Below, piece after piece: positions 18,773-27,998 of a stretch of 64,000 bases of DNA. The stretch lies in the NCBI GenBank assembly GCA_036557785.1, contig DATBGZ010000056.1:7319-71318 (forward strand), read 5' to 3'. The stretch is from DATBGZ01 sp036557785. Lineage in GTDB: Bacteria; Actinomycetota; Actinomycetes; Mycobacteriales; Micromonosporaceae. Every line of letters begins with the position of its first letter. Within the stretch, counting starts at the first letter, position 1. The notes below the pieces were generated by a model. It was not told the DNA's origin, searched no databases, and saw nothing but the letters and a program-made list of their open reading frames with translations. A program made the translations under genes and the position numbers.

Positions 18773-18995
18773 GCCTGCTGCGCCCTCTCTGTCGCCAGTG
18801 ACCGACGCGGTCTCATGCTCTGTACGCCATCGACGAGGCCCAACGCCCCCCCCCGGCCCGACGACATCGTAGGGCGCACGGGGCCTTCGGTGAACCTTGC
18901 GGCGGGCCGGAACAGGGCGGAAGTTGCCGCCCTGACCGCGGCCCGTCGTCGCCGTACCGTGGTGGCAACCTCCCCGCGGACGGAGGCACCACACC
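18773..18995. promoter_or_regulatory. Divergent eccD/eccC promoter region
   Basis: This gap between the divergent starts of eccD and eccC must hold promoters for both. It contains a run of ten C residues near 18845-18855 and imperfect relatives of the island palindrome (TGAACCTTGC near 18891, GGAAGTTGCC near 18920), but no exact GGAANNTTCC. No clear -10/-35 pair could be assigned by eye. Confidence 0.4.
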
Positions 18996-21900
18996 ATGGG
19001 AACGATTCTGTTTCGCCGGCCACCGCGCTACCCCGTGCCGCCGTTGCCGCGCGGGGAGCTGGCGCTGGAGTCCCCGCCGGAGCTCACCGAGCCGGGCCAA
19101 CGCAGCATGCGCCAGGTATTCATGTTGGTGCCGATGGTTATGGGTGCCGCGGCCATGGCCGTGATGTACGCCAACCGTGGCGGCGGTGCGATGACCTACG
19201 TCGTCGGTGGCATGTTCGGCATATCGATGCTTGGCATGGCGGTCATGTCGTTCGGGGGCGGCCAGGGGTCGAAGAAGGGTGAACTCGACGCCAAACGACG
19301 CGAGTACCTGCGCTACCTCGACCAGTCGCGCAAGCAGGCCCACAAGGCGCACGCCCAGCAGCGCGCCGCCCTGCTCTGGCGCCACCCGGCGCCCGTGGCG
19401 TTGTGGTCGATCCCTGGGTCGGTGCGGATGTGGGAGCGGCGCTCGACCGACAACGACTTCGGCGAGGTGCGCGTCGCCCAGGGCCCGCAGCGTCTGTCGG
19501 TCGCCATCATCACTCCGCAGACCCGTCCGGTCGAGGACCTCGAGCCCCTGGCCACCATGGCGCTTCGCCGGTTCGTCCGGGCCTACTCCACGGTGCCCGA
19601 CCTGCCCCTGGCGATCCAGTTGCGGGCGTTCAGCCGGGTGCTGCTGCGCGGCGAGCGCGAGCACCTCGTCCCCATGGCCCGGGCACTCGTGTGCCAGTTC
19701 GCCGCCTTCCACTCCCCCGACGACGCCTGGGTCGCGGTGGTGACCACGCCCGAGCGGCGCTTCGACTGGGACTGGGTGAAGTGGCTGCCGCACGCCCAGG
19801 ACGAACGACACGCCGATGCCGCAGGGGCGGGCCGGCTCGTGTTCACGTCGGTGGATGACCTGGAGAAGGCCCTCGGTGACGAGGTCACGGGCCGCCCCCG
19901 GCACTCGGCCGACGCCAAACCGGTGCCGGGCATGTCCCACGTGCTGGTCGTGCTCGACGGGGCTGACATCGGGCCGGCCTCCCAACTCGGCGGCAGCGGC
20001 GTGCTCGGCACCACGGTGCTGGACCTCGGTGGCACCGTGCCGCACGACGCGGGCAGGTGGCTGCTGGCCTTGGATGTGACGGCCGAGTCGATGTCCGCCG
20101 ATCGCGGTGACAAGGCGACGTCACTGGGGCGGCCGGACCACCTGAGCGTCGAGCAGGCGACCGGGTTGGCGCGGCGGCTCGCGCCGTACCGGCTGTCCCA
20201 CCACGTGGAGGTGGAGCAGGCGACGAACCGGATCATGGAGCTGCCCGATCTGCTCGGCTTCGGCGACGCGGCCGCGGTCGACCCGGCCCGGATGTGGCGC
20301 ACCCGGCGGCAACGGGACCGGCTGCGCATCCCGCTCGGGCTCGCACCGGACGGGTCCACTGTGGAGCTGGACATCAAGGAGGCCGCCCTGGAGGGCATGG
20401 GCCCGCACGGTCTGGTCATCGGCGCCACCGGCTCGGGCAAGAGCGAGCTGCTGCGCACTCTCGTCACCTCGCTGGCCGTCACCCACGCCTCCGACGATCT
20501 CAACTTCGTGCTGGTCGACTTCAAGGGCGGCGCCACCTTCGCGTCCATGGACGTGCTGCCCCACGTCAGCGCGGTCATCACCAACCTGGCTGAGGAACTG
20601 TCCATGGTGGACCGCATGCAGGACGCCATCTCCGGCGAGCTGGTCCGCCGCCAGGAGCTGCTGCGGGCCGCCGGCAACTACGTCTCCCGGCACGAGTACG
20701 AGCTGGCCCGGCAGGCCGGTGAACAGCTCCCGCCACTGCCCAGCCTGCTCATCATCTGCGACGAGTTCAGCGAGCTGCTGGCCAACAAGCCCGACTTCAT
20801 CGAGCTGTTCGTGATGATCGGCCGCCTCGGGCGATCGCTCGGCGTGCATCTATTGCTCGCCAGTCAACAACTGGAGGAGGGTCGGCTGCGCGGTCTGGAC
20901 AACCACCTCTCCTACCGCATCGGTCTGCGCACGTTCTCCCCCATGGAGAGCCGGGTGGTGCTCGGGGTGCCCGACGCGTACGAGCTGCCCAATGCGCCCG
21001 GCCACGGCTACCTCAAGGTCGGCACCCAGGTCATGCGCCGTTTCCGGGCCGCGTACGTCTCCGGCCCGTACCGCCCGCGCGCATACGCGCGCAGCACCAC
21101 GACCGGAGCGGGCAGGCAGGTCGTCCCCTACAGCGTCGCGTTCCAGCCCGAGCAGCAGCACGACGAGCACGCCGCGGCAGAGCCACCGGAGGAGGACGCG
21201 GGCGGACGTACGGTCAGCATGCTCGATGTCATCCTCGCCAAGCTCAAGGATCAGGGCCCGCCCGCGCACCAGGTCTGGCTGCCCCCGCTGGGCGCCGCGC
21301 CGCCACTGTCCGAGCTGCTCGGCCAGCTCACCATCGATGGGCGTCGTGGGCTGTACGCACCGGGGTGGCGCCGCAGCCTGCGCCTGGCCGTGCCGGTGGG
21401 CATCGAGGACCGCCCGTTCGAGCAGCGCCGCGACCCACTGGCGGTGAACCTGTCCGGGGCCGCGGGCAATGTGGCCATCATCGGCGGGCCCCGTTCGGGA
21501 AAGAGCACGTTGCTGCGCACACTCGTCGCGGCGCTGGCGCTGACCCACAGCCCGCGGGAAGTGCAGTTCCTATGCATCGATCTCGGTGGGGGTGCTCTGC
21601 GCGCACTCGAAGGGTTGCCGCACGTGTCGGGAGTGGCCATCCGGCAGAATGCCGAGGCGGTGCGGCGCACCGTGGCCGAGATCAGCTCGCTCGTCGAGGA
21701 GCGCGAGGCACGCTTCGCGGCGGCCGGCGTCGCATCCATCGACGAATACCGCGACCGTCGCGAGCAGGGCGAGTTCGCGGACGACCCTTTCGGCGACGTG
21801 TTCCTGGTCATTGACGGCTACGGGCTGCTGCGCGAGGAGCACGAGGACCTGGACGCCGCCATCAACACGATCGCGACCCGGTCGCTGGGCTTCGGCATCC

Positions 21901-22958
21901 ACGTCATCCTGACCGCCAACCGGTGGGGCGAGATCCGGTTCAACATGCGCGAGTTCTACGGAAGCAAGCTCGAGCTGCGCCTCGGTGACCCGAGCGACTC
22001 CGAGATCAACCGCCGGGCGGCGTCGGCCGTGCCAGTCGGTGTGCCCGGCCGTGGCCTGTCCCGGAATCGGATGCACTTCCTGGCGGCCGTCCCCCGCATC
22101 GACGAATCGCCCGGCGACTCGGGGCTGCCCGACGCCACCGCGAGCCTCGTCCAGCAGGTCGCCAAGGCGTGGCCGGACCAGCCCGCGCCGCGGGTCCGAC
22201 TGCTGCCCCGCATGCTGCCCGTGGCGGAACTGGGGAAGGCGGCGGACCGCCCGGCGCCGGCCATCGCGATCGGCATCAACGAGTCCCGACTCGCGCCCGT
22301 CTACTTCGAGCCAGACACGGACATCCATCTGGCGATCTATGGCGAGGCCGAGTGTGGAAAGACCAACCTGCTGCGGCTGATCGCTCGCAACGTCGTCGAG
22401 CACCGCACGCCGGAACAGGCCAAGCTGGTGGTCGTCGACTACCGACGCACCCTGCTCGGCGTGGTCCCCAAGGAGTACCTCGTGGAGTACGTGCCGTCCG
22501 CGCAGGCCACCACGAAGATGGCCACCGGCATCGTCGACGCGCTGATGACCCGCCTGCCCGGCCCCGACGTGACGACCGAGCAACTGCGCAGCCGGTCCTG
22601 GTGGTCGGGTCCCGACATCTTCTTCATCGTCGACGACTACGACCTCGTGGCGACCGGTGGGCTGTCGAACAACCCGCTCGCGCCACTGGGCCCGCTGATC
22701 CCGCAGGCTCGCGACGTCGGCATGCACGTCATCGTGGCCCGGCGCTCCGGCGGTGCCTCACGAGCGTCGATGGACGCGATCCTAGGCAAGCTGCGCGAGC
22801 TCGACGCGCCGGGATTCCTGATGTCAGGCAACCGGCAGGAGGGCGTGCTGGTCGGCAACGTCAAGCCCAGCCCACAACCGCCGGGGCGCGGCATGCTCGT
22901 ACGGCGCAGCGACGGGGTCAACTTGGTGCAGACCGCCTGGCTCGAGGACAGCGCCTGA
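18996..22958 (+). CDS. eccC: Type VII secretion ATPase EccC (three FtsK/SpoIIIE domains)
   Basis: The motor of the secretion system: 1320 residues in one chain, so EccCa and EccCb are not split. Two transmembrane helices lie near residues 38-85, followed by a DUF/stalk region and three ATPase domains. Walker A motifs are GATGSGKS (476-483), GGPRSGKS (830-837) and GEAECGKT (1116-1123). Walker B of domain 1 is LLIICDE (D589, E590), a complete pair. Domains 2 and 3 read VIDG (D940) and IVDD (D1213) and lack the catalytic Glu, as usual for EccC, so domain 1 is likely the main hydrolase and the others bind substrate and regulate. ATG 18996 begins the family start MGTILFRRPPR. Confidence 0.95.
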   Translation: MGTILFRRPPRYPVPPLPRGELALESPPELTEPGQRSMRQVFMLVPMVMGAAAMAVMYANRGGGAMTYVVGGMFGISMLGMAVMSFGGGQGSKKGELDAKRREYLRYLDQSRKQAHKAHAQQRAALLWRHPAPVALWSIPGSVRMWERRSTDNDFGEVRVAQGPQRLSVAIITPQTRPVEDLEPLATMALRRFVRAYSTVPDLPLAIQLRAFSRVLLRGEREHLVPMARALVCQFAAFHSPDDAWVAVVTTPERRFDWDWVKWLPHAQDERHADAAGAGRLVFTSVDDLEKALGDEVTGRPRHSADAKPVPGMSHVLVVLDGADIGPASQLGGSGVLGTTVLDLGGTVPHDAGRWLLALDVTAESMSADRGDKATSLGRPDHLSVEQATGLARRLAPYRLSHHVEVEQATNRIMELPDLLGFGDAAAVDPARMWRTRRQRDRLRIPLGLAPDGSTVELDIKEAALEGMGPHGLVIGATGSGKSELLRTLVTSLAVTHASDDLNFVLVDFKGGATFASMDVLPHVSAVITNLAEELSMVDRMQDAISGELVRRQELLRAAGNYVSRHEYELARQAGEQLPPLPSLLIICDEFSELLANKPDFIELFVMIGRLGRSLGVHLLLASQQLEEGRLRGLDNHLSYRIGLRTFSPMESRVVLGVPDAYELPNAPGHGYLKVGTQVMRRFRAAYVSGPYRPRAYARSTTTGAGRQVVPYSVAFQPEQQHDEHAAAEPPEEDAGGRTVSMLDVILAKLKDQGPPAHQVWLPPLGAAPPLSELLGQLTIDGRRGLYAPGWRRSLRLAVPVGIEDRPFEQRRDPLAVNLSGAAGNVAIIGGPRSGKSTLLRTLVAALALTHSPREVQFLCIDLGGGALRALEGLPHVSGVAIRQNAEAVRRTVAEISSLVEEREARFAAAGVASIDEYRDRREQGEFADDPFGDVFLVIDGYGLLREEHEDLDAAINTIATRSLGFGIHVILTANRWGEIRFNMREFYGSKLELRLGDPSDSEINRRAASAVPVGVPGRGLSRNRMHFLAAVPRIDESPGDSGLPDATASLVQQVAKAWPDQPAPRVRLLPRMLPVAELGKAADRPAPAIAIGINESRLAPVYFEPDTDIHLAIYGEAECGKTNLLRLIARNVVEHRTPEQAKLVVVDYRRTLLGVVPKEYLVEYVPSAQATTKMATGIVDALMTRLPGPDVTTEQLRSRSWWSGPDIFFIVDDYDLVATGGLSNNPLAPLGPLIPQARDVGMHVIVARRSGGASRASMDAILGKLRELDAPGFLMSGNRQEGVLVGNVKPSPQPPGRGMLVRRSDGVNLVQTAWLEDSA

Positions 22959-22988
22959 CGGTGCTCATCAGCCGAGGTCGGCGTCGGC

Positions 22989-22998
22989 GGAAGCTTCC
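22989..22998. promoter_or_regulatory. GGAANNTTCC palindrome, copy 3
   Basis: GGAAGCTTCC lies 111 bases upstream of ATG 23110, in the gap after eccC. It suggests that the Esx-like genes have a promoter of their own, which would allow high substrate expression independent of the machine. Confidence 0.5.
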
Positions 22999-23109
22999 GG
23001 CCAGCGGCGTCCATTCGTTCCTCACGGCGGGCATCGAACTTAGGATCACGTTGGATGAAGTACCGACTCTGCCGGCGACGCGTTGCCGGCTAGGTTAAAG
23101 GCGGTGAAT

Positions 23110-23520
23110 ATGTCGACGGGTGGGCAGACTACCGACCGACAGGCGGTGCAGGACGCGGCAGAGATGTGCCTTGCCGCGCACAGCGACCTCCAGGACGAGT
23201 TCGAGGCGATCAAACGCACCGCTGGGGACCTGTACCAGGTGTGGCAGAGCGCGAAGACCTCCGACCGGCACCAGCAGCTCATGGAGCAGTTCAACCAGGC
23301 GTTCCTGGCTGAGCAGCAGAACATCCAGGAGATCAAGACACAGCTCGACAAGTGGGGCGTCAGCATCGAGGAGGCGACCGCCCACGGCGAGAAGGTCCTC
23401 CACGAGACGGAGTCGCAGATCGGCCATGCCGCCACACCGACAGCCGCGCCGGCCCAGGCGGGCGCCGGCGGCTACCTGCAGCTCATCTCCTCGGGCGAGA
23501 CCGTCGCCGGCGTCGCCTGA
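23110..23520 (+). CDS. Esx-like helical protein 1 (WXG100-like, 136 aa)
   Basis: A 136-residue, almost wholly helical protein located directly after eccC, the usual place for the EsxB/EsxA pair. The centre, GDLYQVWQSAKTSDRH, has a W-x-S in place of the W-x-G turn. Residues 10-110 form two long helices with a Gln/Glu-rich second helix (EQFNQAFLAEQQNIQEI). A Pro/Ala-rich tail precedes the end. ATG 23110 is preceded by AAAGGCGG. It is longer than the canonical 100 residues. Being secreted or acting as the partner of the protein at 23590 is inference from position and fold. Confidence 0.65.
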   Translation: MSTGGQTTDRQAVQDAAEMCLAAHSDLQDEFEAIKRTAGDLYQVWQSAKTSDRHQQLMEQFNQAFLAEQQNIQEIKTQLDKWGVSIEEATAHGEKVLHETESQIGHAATPTAAPAQAGAGGYLQLISSGETVAGVA

Positions 23521-23589
23521 CGCGGCCATCGCGACCGCCGGGTCGGCCGACCCGGCGGCGGGCCCTAACCCTCTCGGAGGTTCTTTCCA

Positions 23590-23895
23590 ATGGCGTACGA
23601 CGTCTATATCGGCGACATCCCCGGGGCGTTTGCCTCAGCCGAGCAGTTGCAGACCAACGGACAGACGGTGGCGGACGCGGCACACGCGATTGAGTCGAAG
23701 ATCATCACCGCATTCCAGCACGTGAACGACCAGACCCTGGTCGCCTTCCGGGACGAGAGCCTGACCCCTTACTGCCAGGCGCTCAAGAACTTGGCGGCCA
23801 CCTGCGACGCGCTGGGCACGGTGGCCAAGAAGATCATGCAAGGGTCCATCGACGCGGATGCCCAGGCCCGGCAGCTCTTCACGAGCAACCGCTGA
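23590..23895 (+). CDS. Esx-like helical protein 2 (101 aa)
   Basis: A 101-residue protein with GGAGG ten bases before ATG 23590. The size is that of WXG100 proteins and it looks helical, but there is no WXG; the centre reads FQHVNDQTLVAFRDESLTPY, where an RDESL turn occupies the expected bend. Two Cys are present (YCQALKN, ATCDALG). It lies between the 136-residue Esx-like protein and mycP. It probably forms a heterodimer with its neighbour and is a likely cargo. A C-terminal YxxxD/E export signal is not visible. Confidence 0.65.
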   Translation: MAYDVYIGDIPGAFASAEQLQTNGQTVADAAHAIESKIITAFQHVNDQTLVAFRDESLTPYCQALKNLAATCDALGTVAKKIMQGSIDADAQARQLFTSNR

Positions 23896-23908
23896 GGGAA
23901 TCCCGCCG

Positions 23909-25117
23909 ATGGCAGAGCACCGCGCTCCACAGTGGACCGTACGCCTGCTGCTCTCGGCGGTCGGCGCCCTGGTGGTGCTGCCATTGTCGCTTGTCGCTGG
24001 ACTTCCAGCTCGGGCCGCCGGCGCCCAGGCGTGCAACCTGCCGGTGGTCACCAACCCGCTGCAGGAGCCGGTGTGGGGATTCACGCGGCTGCGCCCGGAC
24101 CTGGCCTGGCCGCTGACGAGGGGGGCGGGGGTGACGGTGGCAGTCATCGACTCGGGTGTGTCGCCGACGCACCCCGCGCTCGCCGGCAAGGTCCTGACGG
24201 GTCGCGACTTCCTGCTCGACAGCACCGGCCAGTGCGACGAGAACGGGCACGGCACACTCGTTGCCGGGATCATCGCCGGCCGGGCGACGGTCAGCAACGG
24301 CTACCGGTTCGCCGGGGTCGCGCCGGACGCCACGATCCTGCCGGTGCGCGTCCTGCGCGACGAACAGCGGTCCTCCGACACGAGCCTCTCCGATCGCATC
24401 GCGGACGCGATCGGGTGGGCCGTCGACCAGGGTGCCGAGGTCATCAATATGTCGCTGACCACAGCGCCGTCGCCCAAGCTCGAGACGGCGATCCGCAGCG
24501 CGCTGGATGCGGGGGTCGTCCTCGTGGCGGCTGCGGGCAACGAGGGCGGTACCGCCGACGACGGACAGGTCGCCTACCCGGCGGCCTACGACGGGGTGAT
24601 CGCTGTCGCGGGCACCGACCAGCAGGACCAGCGCGTCAGCAGTTCCAGCAGCGGAGACTACGTCGACGTGGCCGCGCCCGGAGTGCGCATCTCCGGCCCG
24701 TCGGCCGCCGGCGCCGGCTTCCTCTACAGCGAGGCGGGCGGTACGAGCTTTGCCGCCGCGTACGTCTCAGGGGTCGCCGCGCTCGTGCGCGCGAACAACC
24801 GGTCCCTGTCCCCGGAGGAGGTGGCCGACCGGATCATGCTCACCGCGTCGCAAGGGCGAGCGTGGGACCCCGAGATCGGCCACGGTGTGGTCGACCCCGC
24901 CCGGGCGGTGGGCGTCCTGACCGTCGCCACGGCACTGGCGCCCCAGCCGTCCGGGTGGGTCGTCCCGCCGGCCGCAGCGCCGATGCAGCACGACCCGGTT
25001 GGCGCTGCCGCGCCCTGGGTCGTGGGCGCGGGCGCCTTGGCTGCCATCGCCGTGCTCGTCGCGGTCCCGATCACCCGCCGAGGCCGGCAGCGAGGCTGGC
25101 ACCCCGGTCAGCACTAG
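23909..25117 (+). CDS. mycP: Mycosin, T7SS subtilisin-like protease
   Basis: A 402-residue membrane-anchored serine protease. A hydrophobic signal (about residues 11-37) is followed by the S8 catalytic domain with AVIDSGV (D81), NGHGTLVAG (H114), AAGNEGG (N211, oxyanion) and GGTSFAAAYVSG (S280). A single C-terminal transmembrane segment (about 370-392, WVVGAGALAAIAVLVAVPI) and a basic end anchor it. This is the mycosin layout; mycosins cap the periplasmic side of ESX complexes and can trim substrates. ATG 23909 is 14 bases after the Esx-like gene, so the two are co-transcribed. Confidence 0.92.
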   Translation: MAEHRAPQWTVRLLLSAVGALVVLPLSLVAGLPARAAGAQACNLPVVTNPLQEPVWGFTRLRPDLAWPLTRGAGVTVAVIDSGVSPTHPALAGKVLTGRDFLLDSTGQCDENGHGTLVAGIIAGRATVSNGYRFAGVAPDATILPVRVLRDEQRSSDTSLSDRIADAIGWAVDQGAEVINMSLTTAPSPKLETAIRSALDAGVVLVAAAGNEGGTADDGQVAYPAAYDGVIAVAGTDQQDQRVSSSSSGDYVDVAAPGVRISGPSAAGAGFLYSEAGGTSFAAAYVSGVAALVRANNRSLSPEEVADRIMLTASQGRAWDPEIGHGVVDPARAVGVLTVATALAPQPSGWVVPPAAAPMQHDPVGAAAPWVVGAGALAAIAVLVAVPITRRGRQRGWHPGQH

Positions 25118-25160
25118 AAAGAGATATGAATCGATATTCGTCTAAGAAAGGTAGCGGGCG

Positions 25161-25808
25161 ATGGAGCTGGCACCTGAGCTCGCGGAGCTCGAGAGCCTGA
25201 TGAAGAGGGCCGAGTCCGCCCAGTGGGCTCTGCACGACCTGACGGAGGAGTCGAGAGCTGTCGCGGCCAGTACCTGGGCTGCCACGGCCACGGACGCGAC
25301 CGGAAGTGTCCGGGCATCGACGGATGCTGACGGTGTCCTGGGATCCATCGAGCTGAGCTCCGACTGGCGGCTGCTCGTCGGCGCCGAGCGGTTCGCGGGC
25401 GCCGTGACCGAGGCTTGCCAGAACGCCGTGCAGGCAGGCGTCATGGCGTGGGCGAAAGTCGCCGAGAAGACCGGCTTGGACCGCCGCCTCCGCGAGGTGC
25501 TGGAGTACCTTGACGGGACCGCCGCGCCACCGTCCTGGATGCAGGCGCGCGGCCCACGCCCGCCATTCCCGACCGCCTCGATGTCCGCGGCGACCGAATC
25601 GGATGACCTCCGAGCCGCGCTCACGACGGGAGAGTCGAGCGGAGTCGCGGCGCAAGGGAAGCTGACGGTGACGATCGACCTTGCCGGTGTGGCGACCTGC
25701 CAGGCCGACCCAGGCTGGGTCAGTCGGCAGAACACGGCTCAGCTCAACGAAAACCTCGCGGCGGCGCTGGCTTCGGCGCGAGGCAGATTCAAGGCTTGGA
25801 AGCGGTGA
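25161..25808 (+). CDS. YbaB-like protein, cassette A member 1
   Basis: A 215-residue protein with GGTAGCGGGCG upstream of ATG 25161. It is a diverged two-part relative of the minus-strand protein at 30021: both have a D/A-DG-x-x-x-SI strand (STDADGVLGSIELSSDW), then FAGAVTEACQNAV, and a second LTVTIDLAGVATCQADPGWV segment near the end. The first part resembles YbaB cores. It starts the three-gene cassette that runs to 27836. The function is unknown; a chaperone-like partner of the large third protein is a reasonable guess. Confidence 0.6.
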   Translation: MELAPELAELESLMKRAESAQWALHDLTEESRAVAASTWAATATDATGSVRASTDADGVLGSIELSSDWRLLVGAERFAGAVTEACQNAVQAGVMAWAKVAEKTGLDRRLREVLEYLDGTAAPPSWMQARGPRPPFPTASMSAATESDDLRAALTTGESSGVAAQGKLTVTIDLAGVATCQADPGWVSRQNTAQLNENLAAALASARGRFKAWKR

Positions 25809-25812
25809 CGCG

Positions 25813-26316
25813 ATGGGGCAGGACGCCGCCTCGACCGCGGGCGTAAACCTCGGCTACGGCTCTGGGTACTCCAAAGAGCAGCTCGTCGTCGACTTCGAGA
25901 CCCTCAAGACCCTGGCCTTCGGACTGGTGCTGCTCATGGAGGACACGGCAGCGATCGAAATGGCCTACAACGCGCTGACATTCCGGCGAGCACTCACCCC
26001 GTTGGGCGGCGTCGAGGGGCCCATGACGCCGGGGGAGGCGCCGGTCGGGGAGCACGAGGTCGTTCTGGCCGGAAAGCACTTCAAGCTCATTCCCGGCTTC
26101 GTGGAGGCCCAGGTGTACCTGAACGAGAATCTCCTCACTCTCGCCCGGTCATGTCTGGAGCATCTGAAGGCGGACGCGGAGACGATCAGCCTCGTGGACG
26201 TGGCGTACCGGTACGACCAGCGGCTCGGGCTGGCCAAACTAGACGACGTCGAATTGGAGGCGATCGAGCCCATGCTGCCAGCACGCCTCGCACAAGAACT
26301 TCCGCCGGGGCCGTAG
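25813..26316 (+). CDS. Hypothetical protein, cassette A member 2
   Basis: A 167-residue helical protein from ATG 25813, four bases after the previous stop. It begins MGQDAASTAG and contains long amphipathic helices (VVDFETLKTLAFGLVLLMED). Its counterpart in the minus-strand cassette (29624) also begins MGQ and lies between a YbaB-like gene and a ~500-residue gene, but sequence similarity is weak by eye. No family is recognised. Confidence 0.55.
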   Translation: MGQDAASTAGVNLGYGSGYSKEQLVVDFETLKTLAFGLVLLMEDTAAIEMAYNALTFRRALTPLGGVEGPMTPGEAPVGEHEVVLAGKHFKLIPGFVEAQVYLNENLLTLARSCLEHLKADAETISLVDVAYRYDQRLGLAKLDDVELEAIEPMLPARLAQELPPGP

Positions 26317-26318
26317 CC

Positions 26319-27836
26319 ATGGCGGTCAAGTGGAGCACATATGCCGAGGCCCGGGCCGGGGTGCAGGAAATCTACGGCCGGGTCGAGGACCATTACAAAC
26401 GGTTTCAGGACGCCGCGGTCCAGATTGGCCAACTGTTCCCCGACCTGCCCGGGTTGAACTACATGGCGAAGGTCGGCGGCGAGCATATTCGCTACATGCG
26501 GGTGTTTCTGGACGACCTGGGCGATGGCGACTGGGTCATCGGCGAGATGATCCTGAACGACGTCAAGGTTCTCCGGCAGATCCACCTCCGCACGGAGATC
26601 ATCATGAACTACGCAGACGGGTTGAGCACGTTCGCGTTCAACAGCCCGTCGGTCACCTGGATAGCGGCGCTCGGCGGCGGCACGGAAGCCGCTGACGGGG
26701 GCCCAGGTAACCTGAGCTTCCGGGACACGATCGACCTTGCCCACGATGACGCCGAGGCCTTCGCGATCGACGAGCGTCGTGACTTCGCGGCGAAGTACGA
26801 CAAGGTCATGGGCGTCGAGTATCTGAAGACACGCGTCGATGACTTCAAGTCGAGTTTAGAACTCCCGCCAGATGCGAAGCTCGATGAATACAAGCTCGAC
26901 GTGCACAACATTCAGGCAAACACCTACCCGCTGCGCGGGACCAGTTTCTCGCGGTTCTATCTCAAGACGAAGATCGGGCCGAGCTTCCCCACCGACTTTG
27001 CGCGGAACCTTGGTGACGTCGGCTGGTGGAATCCACGTCGGGACGGCGGCACCGCTGACGGAAGCGATACCCTCACCCCCGCGAACCAACAGTATCCGGG
27101 GATGGCGTTCTACGAGTTCATGAGTAAGACGAAGGACAAGACCACTGCATTTGAGGAGAGGGTGTACCGCACGATCTTTGGGTTGACCGTCGTCGGAAGC
27201 ACGTTCAACGACTACCTGGCTGGGTACATCGGGCTCGCAGAGATCATCGAGAACTTCTTCATCAACCTTCTCATCAAGATTACGGAGATCTCGGCGTACG
27301 CGATGCTGGCTTGGCTGGCACGCACCAATCTGGCCGCCTTTGCAGCGGCCGTTGCCGTGCTCTCCAGTGCTATATATAACGCGGTTCACTGGTGCTATAC
27401 GTACTACCTCGGCACAAGACCCGCCTTTGCCGCCTACAACAAGAACAAGCAGACCCTGCTCACGAATGGGTCGCGGTACGGTGATGTCGCCGCCTACGAG
27501 GCGTTCGCAGTGAGGTTCCAGAAGGGCTTGGCGCCAAGTCCGCACCTGCGGCCGGACGGCTCCACCGAGGAGAGCGTCGTCCAGCACGACCTGTTCGAGC
27601 GGGACACTGACTGGCCGGCCTATCCGGGCGTTTACTACAGCGAGCAGGACCGCGAGTGGAGGCTCAGGTCGGGGGACTGGGACGCCGGCGTTGGTCGGAA
27701 GAACCCCAATACTCTGACCAGCCCCGCCGGCCAGAGGATTCACGACACTCTCGAACTGGGCCGGGAACTTCGCGAGGAACAACGGGCGGCGGAGCAACCC
27801 GCACCCGACCCACCGGCTGGACCGAGCCCAGACTGA
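26319..27836 (+). CDS. Hypothetical ~505-residue protein, cassette A member 3
   Basis: A 505-residue protein from ATG 26319, two bases after the previous stop. An N-terminal helical stretch (YAEARAGVQEIYGRVEDHYK) is reminiscent of Esx-type helices. A central hydrophobic pair follows (about residues 304-365, containing AYAMLAWLARTNLAAFAAAV), then an acidic, Trp/Tyr-rich tail (DTDWPAYPGVYYSEQDREW). The membrane-like centre flanked by soluble parts would suit a pore-forming or membrane-inserting effector, or a scaffold. GC content falls visibly here compared with the secretion core, suggesting later acquisition. It is not assigned to any known family. Confidence 0.55.
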   Translation: MAVKWSTYAEARAGVQEIYGRVEDHYKRFQDAAVQIGQLFPDLPGLNYMAKVGGEHIRYMRVFLDDLGDGDWVIGEMILNDVKVLRQIHLRTEIIMNYADGLSTFAFNSPSVTWIAALGGGTEAADGGPGNLSFRDTIDLAHDDAEAFAIDERRDFAAKYDKVMGVEYLKTRVDDFKSSLELPPDAKLDEYKLDVHNIQANTYPLRGTSFSRFYLKTKIGPSFPTDFARNLGDVGWWNPRRDGGTADGSDTLTPANQQYPGMAFYEFMSKTKDKTTAFEERVYRTIFGLTVVGSTFNDYLAGYIGLAEIIENFFINLLIKITEISAYAMLAWLARTNLAAFAAAVAVLSSAIYNAVHWCYTYYLGTRPAFAAYNKNKQTLLTNGSRYGDVAAYEAFAVRFQKGLAPSPHLRPDGSTEESVVQHDLFERDTDWPAYPGVYYSEQDREWRLRSGDWDAGVGRKNPNTLTSPAGQRIHDTLELGRELREEQRAAEQPAPDPPAGPSPD

Positions 27837-27998
27837 CGCTGGCCGCGCCACGGCTGGGGGACTGCAGGGGCAGACGTGCGGGGCGGCTGAACCGATAGGT
27901 GCCGCCGCCAAAGGACAGAGCCGTCAGCCGCGCGGGCCGTGTCCGCGGCGGACCGCGCTTGACCTACTCGTCGACTCGTTCGACGCGTCCGCCTCCGA

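Noticed and set aside
18773..18997. N-terminal extension of eccD upstream of GTG 18772
   Set aside because: The extra residues are Arg/Pro/Gly-rich and unlike EccD, while GTG 18772 has a ribosome site and the family start.
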